The notes under the pieces are model-generated. The model had not been told where the DNA came from, made no database searches, and saw only the letters and a program-made list of their open reading frames with translations. Shown piece after piece: positions 1 through 12,315 of a stretch of 64,000 nucleotides of DNA. Position numbers and translations under genes: made by a program. Numbering within the stretch: position 1 is the first letter of the stretch; each line of letters opens with the position of its first letter. This DNA comes from Symsagittifera roscoffensis (lineage: Eukaryota; Xenacoelomorpha; Acoela; Convolutidae). The stretch is taken from positions 43,104,688-43,168,687 of the forward strand of contig NC_087069.1 of assembly GCF_963678635.1 (NCBI RefSeq). The letters run 5' to 3'.

Positions 1-119
1 AAATTTTTGAAAACGAAATAAAAAACATGATAAAAATTATGACAGAGAAACGGCATATACAAAAACAATAAATCTTGCTCCCGGGGTTGAACAAAACACA
101 TTTTCCACATATGAGAACC

Positions 120-640
120 CGTACTGAACGGAAGCTGTTTTTCTAGATAGAAATTCTATGTAGATTATCCAGCCTAGTTTTCTCGTATTTTCCGTGCAGA
201 AGTGATCTATTTCTTTTCTGGTTTAGAAACAAACAGTTTCTAGAAAGAAATAACCAGAAATCAGTTAACTGCTAAACATGTTTCGAGTATACACAATAGA
301 AAAAGCGAATACAATGCAAACTTACACTTGTTATAACATTGTTATTCTCCTAAAACTTGGGAACTCTATCAAGGGATGTAGCCTAGTTGATAGAACAAGT
401 GTATAGCAATCAGAAGGGCGCGGATTCGAGCCCCACCATGATACTTTTTTCTAGCTAGAAACAGCCTAGATTTAGCTAATTTCTGATCAGAATTAGGATA
501 AGAAATAAAGTGTTTCAAAGAAAATCCATGCTTTATTTAAACATTTCAAAAAAATTTCTGACCAGAAATTAGATTAGATACAAAGTATTTCAGGTCAGAA
601 ATAAAGAATTTTCTCGGTACGGGAAACTTTTTGTCATACA
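120..640. repeat. Dispersed repeat, copy A (partner at 51045-51800)
   Basis: The stretch beginning CTGTTTTTCTAGATAGAAAT matches 51065 onward almost continuously, including the AATAACCAGAAATCAGTT block, the tRNA-like core and the TTTCTCGGTA block near 611. The two copies run in the same orientation. Copy B carries a later insertion at 51521-51739 that is absent here. Seen directly; the family name is unknown to me. Confidence 0.75.
371..440 (+). repeat. tRNA-derived (SINE-like) core in repeat copy A
   Basis: A box A-like TAGCCTAGTTGATAGA and a box B-like GGATTCGAGCCCC lie at the spacing expected for RNA polymerase III promoters. The arms do not fold cleanly by eye, so this looks like a tRNA-derived SINE head or tRNA fossil rather than a working tRNA gene. 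The same position in the copy at 51.3 kb is also tRNA-like. Confidence 0.5.
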
Positions 641-1956
641 TTTCCATACTTACAGAAAACTGTACGGAAATTTCCATGATAAATACTTTTCCATAAATAA
701 AGTTGTAAAACTAGAAACTTTCCATATATAAAGTTTGTATGACAAGAAAATTAATATATGAAAATTAAAGTAGGCAGAGGCCTATTAACCTGGCTGAAAA
801 CTCCAAAAAAAAGATCTCGAGTAAGGACATCTCACATAAGGAGGTAGCCAACAGGAAGGTACATATATTTTTATGTCTGAAGACAAAAATTCCCGCCCAT
901 ATTCAAGCAAAGGAAAAACAGATTTACTAAACACTAGAAACCTGAAAACAAACGAAACATCTGACAAAATTTACAAAACTTAAGAGCACGCAGAATCGCA
1001 ACCTAATTATTAAGATAAACAAAAAAAAATTATTTACTAAAGCATTTGAATAACATTAAAATCACACGGACGAGTCGGGAGTTTGGCATTTTTTGCCATG
1101 CAACAAAAGCGTGTCATTGGAAGCGAGCAAAAAAAATTGCAATGGCGATAACCGATTTGTAGAAAAACTTGAAAAAAATCATCATTTTTTTGGAAAGCAA
1201 AAAGTGAAATATCAGTAAAACAAACGTGAAAAACAATTAATAGCTTTAAACAAACTTTTTGTGTTTCTCAAGCTATCAGAAACTCATCGCAATGCCCATT
1301 TCGGCTGTCATATGCCGTCAAAAATTTAAAAGAAATTAAAAAAAATAAAACAATATTAAATGAAAAATTTATTCAATAGCCCAAATTCCTGGGAGAGGGT
1401 TTTCAACTAGTTTCTGTACGATTATGAGCCATTCGAGTCGCATCTGATTCGTTTCATTTTAGAGAGAAGTACATACAATCCGTTATCATCAGAAAAAAAT
1501 TTGAAAACCACCATTTTATGGCGAAAAGTTCATTCGGTGAAAAACACCCCAGCGTAGTTTAGCTTTTGGTTCCAACGCGACCCCAATAGGTTTACATTAC
1601 CAAATAAAACTGGGATCATCGAGATGCCCGTATTGAATGTCATGCGCAATCATAAATGGAAAAACTCCTCCTTCGAAACTGAGTTGCATCAAGCCAAGGA
1701 AAAACAACAATCTTTTTACAGAAGACCTATTAACTAGCCCAAATTCCGCGGAGAATGAAAACCACCGTTTTGTTGACGTTTAAGTTCATTAAGTGAGAAA
1801 TGATCCGGCGGATGTTGGCTTTTCACTTCAACGCTTTTTTCGTTTTGAGAGATATTTTTAAAGAAAAATTTCTTTTCTATAATATCTTTTTCAGTAGTTT
1901 TGAGAAAAATTGTTGCTCTATGGGAAAAAATCATACAAGTTTCATATTTGAGTTTT
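641..1956. other. No gene seen
   Basis: AT-rich sequence with short ORFs only and no recognisable domain. Two loosely similar segments near 1502-1545 and 1757-1800 suggest old internal duplication. Confidence 0.6.
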
Positions 1957-2265
1957 GTATAATGAGCATTTTTTCATTCAAAAGTGACATCTTGTTTTTG
2001 ACAAGCAAAGCGTTTTCATATGTCGATAAACTCTAATACCCCACTTGAAAATTTCTGAAAATCGTTTTAAAGCATTTTGGAACAAGTGTTGAAAAATGCC
2101 TATCATACTACTTTCTTACGTGGAAATGGTATGATGAGCGTTTTTTTTTTCATTCAAAAATGACATCCTACTTTTGACAATCAAAGCGTTTTTATATGAC
2201 GTTAGACACTATTGCCCCATTTGAAATTTTCTGAAAATCGTTTTCAAACATTACGAGGCCAAACT
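1957..2265. repeat. Diverged tandem duplication, ~170-bp unit
   Basis: The segment at 1957-2108 recurs at 2128-2265. Both contain a TCATTCAAAA..TGACAT block, a TTTTGACAA..CAAAGCGTTTT block and a TTTCTGAAAATCGTTTT block in the same order. A partial third copy of the closing part lies near 2460-2495. No coding potential is evident. Confidence 0.65.
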
Positions 2266-5200
2266 GTGCACTGGATAGGCGCACAATTTTGGGTCTGTAT
2301 GTTGCTGGATTCCAGAAACAAGTCTTTAAAAATGTTAAAATTTTGTCAGAACAATCAAAGGAAATGAAAAAAGAAAAGAAGAATAAAGGGGGCGTCCTTG
2401 TAGCGGAATCAGTATAAAATTCACAAAATAAACAGTTTGGCTTCGTTAGGAAGCATTTTTGAAAAACAATTATCAAAAAAAACGCCTATCATAAAGCTAT
2501 TTATATGTGAATTGTAAAATAAACATTTGTTTTAAGAAAAAGAAACAAAATACCTCGGTTTTTCCATCACCAGATTGTTTTAATATAGTAAGTACTTTTT
2601 ATATTAACCATTTTTCATCTTTTTTCAACTATTTTGTGATATTGTATGATAATTTTATGGCAAGCTTTATTACATACATACACTTGGGCCGTTGCAATTG
2701 CATGTAATAAATTTACAATTTTCAGGATTTGGTGCAACTCTAAAAAAGTTTCTTGAAAAACATTATCATCAAAGTTTTTGCATGTGGAGAAACAACTATA
2801 TCACCAAAAACGTTAACTCTTAGTAGTTATAGCAATTAATCAATTAAAAATCTCTTGAGAAAGCAAAGTTTGAGTAATTCAGACTTGATTTTTTGATTTT
2901 AAATCGTCCTTAGGATTGCATCGAGGCTTGATAAATCTTGAAATTTACCATTCAAGCCTTCTGTGTCATTTTTGCGACAAAAATGTTAGTAGTGCTTCAA
3001 AATTGTTTATTACTTCTTCGAACGCGTATCGCTTTGCTCCGAGTGCTCCTATGTGATTAATCTAACGAATTGCTCGTTGGAAGCATAGGGTTATTCCTAT
3101 AACAAAATTAAATTCCTAATATGATGACATTAGAATGTTTTGTGGTTTTCAATTCTTCTTCAAAAACAGTGAACTTAAATACAGCTCAATGAAAACGATA
3201 TGCGACTTCGTCAATAAACCGGGGTTCGAAAAAAAGACGAAAAGTAAGAGTTGAGACGATTTTTTTTAAAACATGTAAAACTTCATCTAAAATATAATTT
3301 GTACATACAGAAGGGGCAGGATTTTTCGGAAAAAGTCTCTCAAAACAAAATTGAAATCCTGCTGAAAGTGCAGAAAATGCCATTCATTGTAGAAAAAAAT
3401 GAATCAATTTAAAACATGTTAGCAAAAAGTACCTTGCCCCACCGAATATTCTCCGCTAATTATCAATTATATGGCGATTTTATGTTCAAAAAAAAATTTA
3501 ACCCTTATAATCAAAGACAAAAACAACAAATCATGTGGTGTAAATAATTTATTAAAAACTTTTAATTTGTGTCAAATATATTGGAATTATAATCTGTTTT
3601 TTTCTCTGTATAATACCAAGAACACGTATTTTTCCTACCAAGAACATTTTGTTGCGATATCTTTTATAATGTTTTTTCTCCAGATAATCCCAATATATTT
3701 TTTGTTTTTACCAAATAATGGCAATAACATCAATATCTACTTTTCTCCATATATTCGCAAGCGAAGCGTGATTTTTTGCAAGCACATTTTTCCGCCTTAA
3801 AACAACAAATAGAAATCATTGATATTGTGAAACCTTATCACTAGTGGGTTGGCCATTTTCAAGTTATGTTGTTCTTGTTTTTAGCTCTAATTTCTTGTTA
3901 ATGTTACAATTTTTTCTACCTTAGATTATTTTAAAATCATTATGGATTGATAAATTGAATATTCAGCAAAAATGATACTCAAATTGAAGATTTTCAGTTG
4001 ATTCAGTGCAGTACCTGTTTTAGGGGGCACAGGTTAACGGATTTTCTCTCCCCCACAGAGAGTTAGAAAAAGTTTATGGTCAGTCAGCCAAAACCGAGGT
4101 CTTGAAATAGTACCAAAAAGGACGCTCTGCAGACCCAAAGGCACCCCCTATGGTACTATTTTAAGATATCCGTTTTGGATGACAGAACTTGAAATTTTTC
4201 AAAGGCATCTTGGCGCCATTATTTTCTAAAATTAGGGGGAAAGCAAGCCAAAAAACGCAATTTCAGGATATACTTTCAGCAATACCTTTCAGATGTTATA
4301 AAAAGTTTTCGGCAGCAATTGCTTACTAAAAGTCGAAATTTTTCTGGATTAAAAAAAACCGAGCACATATAATCCGTCACTTTTTTTGAAAGTCAGAACA
4401 ATAAATACATTATACTTCAGCACTGATTGGAAGTTTTAAGTTTTTTGATAGCCACAAACCAACACTATTCTATGTAAATAATCCAAAAATTGATCCTAAA
4501 ATTGGGTTTACAATTTTCCATCGATGAGTGTTTCCAAAAACTCATCCCTGGAGGAAATTTAACTGTCAAATTTCGAATAGGCACTTCAATTTAAAGTATT
4601 CTGGAGGCGCTTGAAAAATCCAATTGGTCGAACAGAAAAAATTGACAAATTTGAAGAAAAGTGCTTGAAAATCCACCCATCCCCCACGACAAAATCAAAT
4701 TCCGCCACTAATACGGAATGAACCAAATGCAAAATTAAGCAAAATGTTCTTTGATTGGAATGCTGCTGTTTTGAAATTGTTCAAATAATAAAATTGTACG
4801 CCTGGTATTCAGACTTTCAGAATACTTCAAAAAAGTATGTTCATGTTCAGTGGAAAAAAGCTGTGAGAAGACTGAACAATAAAAAAAATTTATCTGTTTC
4901 TGACTGTCTTCTTTCGACAACTCGTTATTTCTTAAAAAAATTAACCTCCAAATAAATTCAAATTTTAATCACTCTCATTAGGATACTGAAACTTTTAAGC
5001 TAGTAATTTCGATTGGGGTAATTTTTTCAATCATTTCATAACTTGTATTTATTTCTAAGACAATAAATTTTCTACTAGCTCTTAAAATTTTCTTTAAAGT
5101 GCTTCGGATCAATTGAGCAATATCCCCCAACCCGTAATGACCCATTGACTTCTCTGCCCCATCCCACAAAAATAAGTTATATCGAACTAAAGCAAAAATC

Positions 5201-5339
5201 AAACATTATACAATGAAATAACACATATTGGCCGGTTTAGGTTTATAGAGAATAAAAAATGTTCATATGCGAAATAAAATTTTCAAAAGCTGTCAATTCA
5301 AATCGATGTCTCTTCATAAATTTTTGTAAAATTAATGCA
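2266..5339. other. No gene seen; relic of GGGGCGG MITE family at ~4020-4260
   Basis: Mostly AT-rich noncoding sequence. At 4020-4260 the words GACCCAAAGG and GGTACTATTTTAAGATATCC, followed by a 'cgccattattttctaaaattaggggg' type segment, resemble the body of the MITE at 38869-39168, in degraded form. Confidence 0.5.
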
Positions 5340-5770
5340 GGAAAACTCGCCTGCATCCAAACATGCTTTTGGTTAACGTAAGTGTGAGTATCGGACTCCA
5401 CAAAAAATTTCGAAAGCTTTACTGTTTTATGGGCGAAACCCAGGCCTCGAATTCCTCAATAAGCTCGCCATTCGACAGAATGTATGTTTGGTCCTGGATG
5501 AGCTACACTCTGGATAATCGGAAGGAGTGTTGCAGCGTTTCTTCGTTCCATAGTTTCAATATAACCAATTGCCGGCTTAACTTGTATCCACCATCTCAAA
5601 AAGCCAAATAGGGTGATGCGGAACGCGACAACTGTGATGTTTTGGCTTGTGACTTAAGCAATATTTGTCATTTTTGAGCACAATTCCTCCTGGTGCGCCA
5701 AGCCTAATTGGCCCGGCGAGAATATGTCGCGGGTGAATTTCTCGAAGTGAGGCAAAAAGAGTCGACAATT
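5335..5770 (-). pseudogene. Merlin/ISXO2-like DDE transposase fossil
   Basis: Read on the minus strand from 5768, the peptide runs through GPIRLGAPGGIVLK, then KPKHHSCRVPHHPIWLFEMV, a stop, and in further frames a block like RNAATLLPIIQS.. HPG, WRAY and H-TVKLS. This order (glycine-rich start of the catalytic strand, a KPKxHxxRxP segment, W-F-G/E-MV, a TLLPII block, an HPG turn, D/E-WRAY, then HKTV) is that of ISXO2-like transposases of the Merlin/IS1016 group. The first catalytic aspartate region reads K-N-D rather than the usual I-D-E, and at least one stop and two frame changes interrupt it. It is an inactive relic. No terminal inverted repeats were located. The family call rests on motif order recognised by eye. 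Confidence 0.6.
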
Positions 5771-6560
5771 GTTCCCTCCAAAACTCCGACTTGAGTTGCC
5801 TCAGTTTTGTGCGACCTCCGCAATGCCAAAGATAGATAATTTGAATCTACTTTGGGAGTGCACTGTTCGATTTTTCAAAAAGCTATGTTTTCGAATTGGT
5901 GTTGTCAATTTAAATCGACTAGATGCCCAATTTTGGCAAATTCAGCTGAATTCGTCTTTTAGATAATTTTTCGAATTTTGAGGAGCCTGGAAAGCAGTGC
6001 AGGGACAAGAATTTTTCAGAAGATTTTTTTGTTTCAGAAATTTTATTGCTAATTCATTGTTTGAGAAAAGCGGCATCAAACTTTGATAATCCATTCTCAA
6101 AATAAACTATCAGTCAAGTTTCAAGTGGTTACAACAAATCTTGCCTTGTAAACATGTCTAAAGAACCAATCAGTTGCAATCGAGCTTTCTCTCCCCTCTC
6201 CCCTCTCCCCCACGCAAGAAGGGGGGTGGTTGAGAGATTGCCCAATTGATCCAGTGCTTCCTTACCTCAAATTTTCGGCGCATGCACAAATGTTGGAAAA
6301 AGCGAAAGACCAGTTTTCGATATGGAATGATAAAAAATTTTCAATAGACATTTTTGACAGAAAGTTTTCTATAGAAACATGTTTTATTTGGCGCTCACTA
6401 CCACGTCAAGTGAAGTAATTTTTGCTGCCAAAAAAAGTTTAGAAATTTAGAAATCCAAGAAGCCGGGAAAAAAATTGCAAAATACTTCCAGATGGACCCT
6501 CTGCCTGATCAAGATGCCCTTTTTCAAATATAAAGTCTGCCAGCTTGGTCCAGTTTTTGA

Positions 6561-7139
6561 ACCCTGGTTGTAAGATATGGTCGTCAAATTGTATCACTTG
6601 GATCTGACTATTACGACTACATCTTAAGGTTCGACTATTCTTCAGATGATTATTCACCAATCAGACTTGTATGGTTCAGAGTACGAAACTTTTGGAAAAT
6701 TTTGAAATATATTCCGGATTATTTCTCATTCTGGTCGCAGACATTCACTATCTCAGCAATTGCTTTGGAACGCTATATTCTAATTGTTCATGGAAGCCAA
6801 GCAAAAACAATTTTGAGCTCAAGACGCAGAAATATTCTATATGGGTTAACCGTTGCAGCTAGTTTACTAGTTCCATTTTTATATATACCAGATTATTTGA
6901 TCACCCAGTTTTTTCTAACAGAATACGACTGGTTGACTCAAGAAACAATTTACGAAACAGCTCAAACGAATGAGACGAATCAGATGAATGAGATGAATGC
7001 GGCGAATCAGATGATTGTCGAGAAAAACTCTCATTTTGCTCAAGTGTTGGTCGAAACAACCGTAGGCCAATTTCAAAATATACTACTTTGTTTTAGTGCC
7101 AATGTGTCGGCAATATCTTTTTTTCGTCGAAAAATCTGA
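6561..7139 (+). pseudogene. Class A GPCR segment: ECL1, TM3, ICL2, TM4, ECL2
   Basis: The frame is open from 6561 to 7139. It starts with an acidic, tyrosine-rich loop, followed by a TM3-like helix ending in SAIALERYILIVHG, where ERY stands in for the DRY motif. An arginine-rich intracellular loop (SSRRRN), a TM4-like helix (ILYGLTVAASLLVPFLYI) and a long loop rich in Asn, Thr and Gln follow. I saw no start methionine or TM1/TM2, so this is an internal exon or an exon relic. Continuation with TM5-TM6 lies on the same strand at 33204-33548, so the Polinton sits between the two parts. The conserved TM3 cysteine of most class A receptors is not evident (the segment reads NFWKI), which hints at decay or an unusual receptor. 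The peptide-receptor subclass is a guess. Whether this is a live exon or a pseudogene is undecided. Confidence 0.55.
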
Positions 7140-7289
7140 ACAAGTAATAAGCACTAACAAGTAAAATTTTTGGAAGTGAAATACAAAATCAAAGGTCAAA
7201 TCAACCTGAAAAGCACCGTGTTTGACCATTGTGTTTGACATTTTTGCTTTAATATTAGGAATCCGGAGACAAGGAAAAAATTTTTCCGA

Positions 7290-7549
7290 AATTTTTTTTC
7301 AATCATTGAGCATTTTGGATTTCCCATTTTTCCTTTATTTGTTATATTTGTCTGCCTCAAGTTGAAAAAACTAGCCTCTGAAAGTTCAGACTCATTAACC
7401 AGTCTTAGAATTCAATCGAATCACCTTGAATGCGACAAATCAGATGAATGAAATGGTTGGCAATACTCAAATAATTGCCCAGGAAAATTTTCAATTTGCT
7501 GAAACGATGCTTGAGCCAACTATTTGCCCATTTTAAAATTATCTAAAAT
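7290..7549 (+). repeat. Diverged copy of the GPCR loop segment, with possible TM5 remnant
   Basis: The segment 7431-7549 repeats 6970-7085: both read AAATCAGATGAATGA or a close variant, then encode a similar Q-E-N-x-x-FA-x-x-(L/M)-(V/L)-E-x-T pattern. Just upstream (about 7306-7440) an open frame reads through a hydrophobic stretch (PIFPLFVIFVCLKLKKL) that could be the end of TM5 plus the third intracellular loop. This looks like an internal exon duplication, now broken by stops. Confidence 0.45.
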
Positions 7550-10500
7550 TTCATACAAACGGTAAAAAAAACGATTTCTGTTTCAACTTCAGTCTATAAT
7601 TTGTGATGTTCCCAAATGTTTCAAAATTGTTTAAAACTAATTGAGTATATCAGATCTCAAATTTTGCATGCTGAAAATAAGTGTTTCATCAAAAAAACTT
7701 ATTGATTACGCATTGAGTATGAAATAAAAAAAAATTAAAAAAAATTTTATGTTCTTTCAACATGCGAGTTCATCTATATACACCTGGGTTGACAAAAAGG
7801 CTAGCCATAAAATTTTTCTACATGTACTTTCTACTTAATCGAAATCATAAAATTCTATGAAAACATCATGACTAGCTTTTTTTCCATGAATGGAATTGTA
7901 TGACATTACTTGTTCCATTATTGAAAAACAATTTTTTGTGTTTTTTGCACTACAAAATTGTGTTTTGCCCTGAAACACAATAACTAAAAGTTTTCTCAGA
8001 TGAGACAACGAAAAAGGTTAAACGTCAGTAAAATCACAGATGAAATTACAAATTGAGATATGCCAAGTGCGTTTACTGTTGAGCTTTACGCAGTATCGTC
8101 CAAAATGTATTAGATTTTTGTATATGACTGAGGCCTTTTTTTTCCAAAAAATTCAAAAGTAAAAAATTGTGGCCTAATTGTTGGATATATTCATGCTTAC
8201 GTGTTATGATCTAAAATCGAAAAAAAGTCAGAACTCACAGAAAACCTTCATTATGGACATAGTTATTTGCCTGAAAATCTTTTCAACAAAAAGTTACAAA
8301 AGTGTTGGTACTTTCATGAAACTCATAAGGCGACCAAAATGGAAACAGAAAGATTTTTTCTTCAATTTGGAAATTTTGCATGAAAAAAAAACTCTTTGTC
8401 GTACAGTTCTCATATATAAACGGTGTGATAAGCGGTTTCTTCGTTAAAAAAAATTAAATTTTCAACAATAAAAATTCGCTCATTCTTCAAAAACCACAAT
8501 AAGTGTGTTCAAATTTACTTGAAAACAAGTTTGCAGGATTTGCAGTTTTTGTTTGTCTGGGGAAAATGCTTGTCAAACAACTTCGATTAGTGGTAAGCAG
8601 TATGAATACACTTTTTTTCATGACTCCAGTAATGGATTTGTATGATAAGCATTTTTTGTATGGCACTCAAAGATGCTTTGTCAATCATATACAACCCATC
8701 ATATATAACGTTTTAATTGGTGATCTCAAAAAAATTTTCTACGTGTCCATGGAAACTGCTTTTCATTTTTTGAACTGGATTGTTATTTGGACTCTTCAGA
8801 CTAGCAAAAAGAAAAGTTTTAAAAAAATTAGTTAATGATTTGACAATTTCTTTGATATTTGGATTAATGCTCTTAATATGATAAAAGTATGAAAAAATCT
8901 GGTGATGTTTTTTTTCAAAAATATTCTCTTGTTTGTTCAAATTATTTTATTTAAGAACAGAAAAAAAACCTTTTCAACTCAACAACTAAAAACATCTTTG
9001 ACCGGAACAAGATCTAAAGTGTTCCCTAGTGGGGCAGATTTAAAAAAATCTAACTTTTAAAGGGCGGCAGGCGAACATTAAAAAAGTTTTGAAGTCGGTC
9101 AGCTAAAAATAGATCTCCCAAAAAACTACCAAAAGGGGAACCTTTGGGCCAGCAGGGGCTCGTAACACACACAGAGAGAGGGATCTTCGACCCAACGCCT
9201 ACAACATGCTAATATAAATGGGAAAGCTAGCATAGTTTGATTATCAGAAAAAAAGTATCCAGCTGAACAAATCAACGATTTCCTAAATTTTACGCAATTT
9301 TAGATCAAAGAGGTCTCAATATAGCAAATGAACTGTCAATCACAAGAATAGTTTGTGTCTAAGAATCAGAAAAATTTTTTCAAAGTTTCTGTTTAGGTTA
9401 ACTGGTTTTTGAAAGTTAAAAGCTTTTTTGGCGCTTCGAAGACCTTTTTTTGCACTGGGTGATGCTCCGTTTTTTCTGATTTATTATTCATGATATAACA
9501 ATTTTTGCTAACTTCTCAGTTCGACTTCATTTAAAGTTGACAGATTTTTTTATAATTGATAGTATAGAAGTCTTTGCTTTGAAGGTAATATTTTAACAAA
9601 TATATTACAAACAAATATTTCTCAAAAAATTAAAACTACGTTTACGTGAGCGACTCAGCCCATATCTTATCACTGCTTCAGACAAGGTTACATATCTCAT
9701 GAAAATTAGAATGAAGACCAAAAATGCTCCTCGCGTGTTGCTCAATTGTCTTATGATTTGAAACTGATTGGCTTTTCACTGCATCATGAACTAGTTGTGT
9801 GTATAAAAACATTTAAAAAATACGAAAAAAAGGAAACGATTTTAACAGCCGAGAAAAATTTGTTCTAGATTGACTGTTTGACTTGACCTAGCTAATGCGA
9901 CCTGACCTGGAATAGCTGAAATGAATAATGGAGTTTCGATCCTTCTAAAGGAAACCCATAGAAAATCATAAGTGGCTCGATATTAAAACCTATTGGTCGT
10001 AATGCGGATTGCTGGAATTTTTACATTTAGCAGGGGCTAATTTTAGTTGACAAGTTGAGTATTTTGATCAGATTGCCTCCAGTTGCTCAACTTTTTTGTA
10101 AATAACCCAAACTTGTCGAGAAGTTTCACACTGCATTTTGCATTGGGAGTAAAAAAAAATGACCAACATTTTTTTCCAAAGCATGAAATGTGATGTTTTT
10201 GTTGGCTTCATAAAATATTGCAAAACAAAAAAATGCACTAAAAAAAGATTCAATTACCTTTGCCATTATTTATGTTCTCAAATGACGCTCTAACAGACAG
10301 TAGTTTGGGATAAGAAAAAAGATCTGTAAGACCGGTGCAAAATGATTTAGCTGACGTCTTTAAACTTATAGCACCTTTCAGTTTTTCAATTTTCATGTTA
10401 TATTTCATGCATTTGTCTAAACAAGAGTTTTTACTCTGAAAAGTTTAAAATAAACTATCCAGAAAAATTTAATTTTTTACGATGCAAAAAGTGATTATAG

Positions 10501-10794
10501 TGACGTTTTTTTAAGTCAGAAAGATAGAAACTCAAAAATTGTGGCGTTCAAACAGGCTGAAGTTTTCTCCAATTGTTTAATTTCAGTATATGATAGATCC
10601 AAAGCACTTATTTTTTCTGACTTGAAGAAAAAAAGAAATGATGAAATTACCCATGATTGCCCACAATCGATGCACCGAAATAGTGAACATACTTATCAAA
10701 TATTTTCATACATTTTCCATATATGAAAAACTTCGTACCATACATTCATACGCACAGAAAATTGTATGAAATCTCTATGATAATTTCTTAATTT
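7550..10794. other. No gene seen; dispersed hairpin repeats and a MITE relic
   Basis: Around 7775-7910 and 8590-8680 there are copies of a dispersed family with the words CACCTGGGTTGACA (inverted) and TGTATGATAAGCATTTTTTG. At 9020-9180 there is a degraded inverted copy of the GGGGCGG MITE. Short ORFs here (for example 8178-8447, 8503-8835) show no domain and are AT-driven. Confidence 0.5.
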
Positions 10795-11190
10795 CTTTTT
10801 TCCATTTCTCAAAACTGCTAGACAAGTATTTTTAAATAAACCAAAAAAATGATTTTTTTTTTCTAAAACTAAGTTCTGAAAAATTTTTAAGTTGTGTTTG
10901 TAGCTGAACACAAGTGACGAAGACCTTGGCCTACTCAAAGCACCAAAGGTTGAACGATCTTGCTTTTAAAATGCTTAGAAAACGACCTGAATTGTCTCAG
11001 AGGTGTATTTCACAAACAATATAATGGAAGCAGCTAATTTTTAAAGTGGTAAATTGTTTCAACGATGATTACTTTTGAAACATGAATTTAAAAAAAAAAC
11101 AAAAAAAATGTTGGGGCATTTTCAAATTGGTTTTTGTGTCGCCATCAAAAAAATGCTAGTCATACAAGTTTTATGAGTAGTATGCATATA
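10795..11190. repeat. Left part of a dispersed repeat split by the Polinton
   Basis: The blocks ACTCAAAGCACCAAAGGTTG, TCTTGCTTTTA.AATGC.TAG and AAAACGACCTGAA match 42945-43010 in order and spacing. The part near 11137-11165 (TTTTTGTGTCGC.. then GTCATAC) matches 43350-43405. The right-hand remainder of this copy appears at 30043-30290, beyond the Polinton. Confidence 0.6.
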
Positions 11191-11198
11191 GTGCGTTA

Positions 11199-11375
11199 GG
11201 ATCGGGGGGGGGGGGTTGTCATACATGGATGACCATTAGGTATAAATCATAATGGTCACCATGTATTAATTGATCAGCAATAGTCACCATGTAATAATCC
11301 TAATTGTCACCATGTATAATTTTATACCTAATTGTCACCATGTATAATTTTATACCTAATAGTCCGCATGTAAAA
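11199..11375 (+). repeat. Left terminal inverted repeat with iterons
   Basis: The G run is followed by repeated units with the core ATTGTCACCATGTATAAT (4-5 units, ~29-bp period where regular, at about 11244-11370), each ending in TATACCTAA. The complement (TTAGGTATAAAATTATACAT) resembles the right-end iteron TTAGGTATAAATATTTTACA. The variable half differs: GGTGACAAT on the left and GGGATCAT on the right. The first unit can fold (ATGACCATTA...TAATGGTCAC). Confidence 0.8.
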
Positions 11376-12039
11376 CTTCGGTATATTATTGAGTATTCCC
11401 ACTGAACGTTGTGGAAACGGGAATGGAATTAAGGTTTGGTCGGTGCATGTTTTCCCTTCTAAAGTTTGGAGGTATTGGCTTGTTTACATGTAAAATGACG
11501 TTATATACCTATTATATGCAATCAGTTGAACCTAATGCAATCAAACTATATGGTATATAGGAAAGCACCAGATTTTGGCAGCGTAGCTTAACTGTTGGCT
11601 GCGGTGAACGATTTCCTTCAAAAATGCATGTTTTATTGCAGAATCTCGAAGAGAGGAAAATTCGTCAATTGCGGCGGCCGCCACCTCTATTTAGGCAAAA
11701 ACTAATGATCAATTTGACCGAAATAAGAATGAAAAATTTCTTTAAGCCAACTGAAAGTAAAAAAAACAAAGAAAAATTATGCAACACTGAAAACTCTAAA
11801 ATAATGAAATTGGCTTGAAAATTTCGACATTTCCATTTTCCGTGTCTACAGGAGACTGAAAAATAAACATCTGAAATCTATGACAAAAGCTTTGATTTTA
11901 TAGAAAGGTTGAAAGAGCTAATAAGTTGAAGTGGGTTAAGATCTTGAAAAATGAGAACACTGATGAAAGCCAAAAGTGCCCAGAAATATTGTCAAAACTT
12001 GTACCTAACTTGTTACTATAAAATTGAAGTGGAACAAAA
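11376..12039. other. Polinton left subterminal region, no supported gene
   Basis: Noncoding by eye. A 64-codon ORF at 11624-11818 has no recognisable features and is not claimed. Confidence 0.5.
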
Positions 12040-12040
12040 T

Positions 12041-12120
12041 TTCTTGGGGTCCGAGCAGAGGAAAACGCATGGCGCTCGACTCTCAGCCGAAAGGCGGCGT
12101 TTCGAAACCCGTCCGGAAAT
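12041..12120 (+). other. tRNA-like segment inside the Polinton
   Basis: The stretch contains a box A-like CCGAGCAGAGGAAAACGC and a box B-like TTTCGAAACCCGTCC at a spacing that suits a long-variable-arm tRNA (Ser/Leu type). It is GC-richer than its surroundings. The anticodon stem does not pair well by eye, so a tRNA-derived insertion or pol III promoter is as likely as a tRNA gene. Confidence 0.3.
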
Positions 12121-12315
12121 TGTACTGAAAGGAGGCAACAGTTGCTGGTATGATGATATCCCCCCATAGATCGATTTTGTATTTTTTCTATAGTAATCTA
12201 ACTTCTCGGATTACTGCTATTCAGTTAAAAATTGGGTAAAAATGTCAATTACTAAAAAATGTAGTGTTTAAAATGAAATTGAAAAGTGTACAAAACAGTC
12301 ATATTAAATTGTTAG

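Noticed and set aside
371..440. Functional tRNA gene
   Set aside because: Pol III boxes are good but acceptor and anticodon stems do not pair by eye, and the segment is part of a dispersed repeat.
8178..8835. Two plus-strand ORFs as possible genes
   Set aside because: They overlap dispersed repeats and show only Lys/Phe/Ile-rich AT-driven composition.
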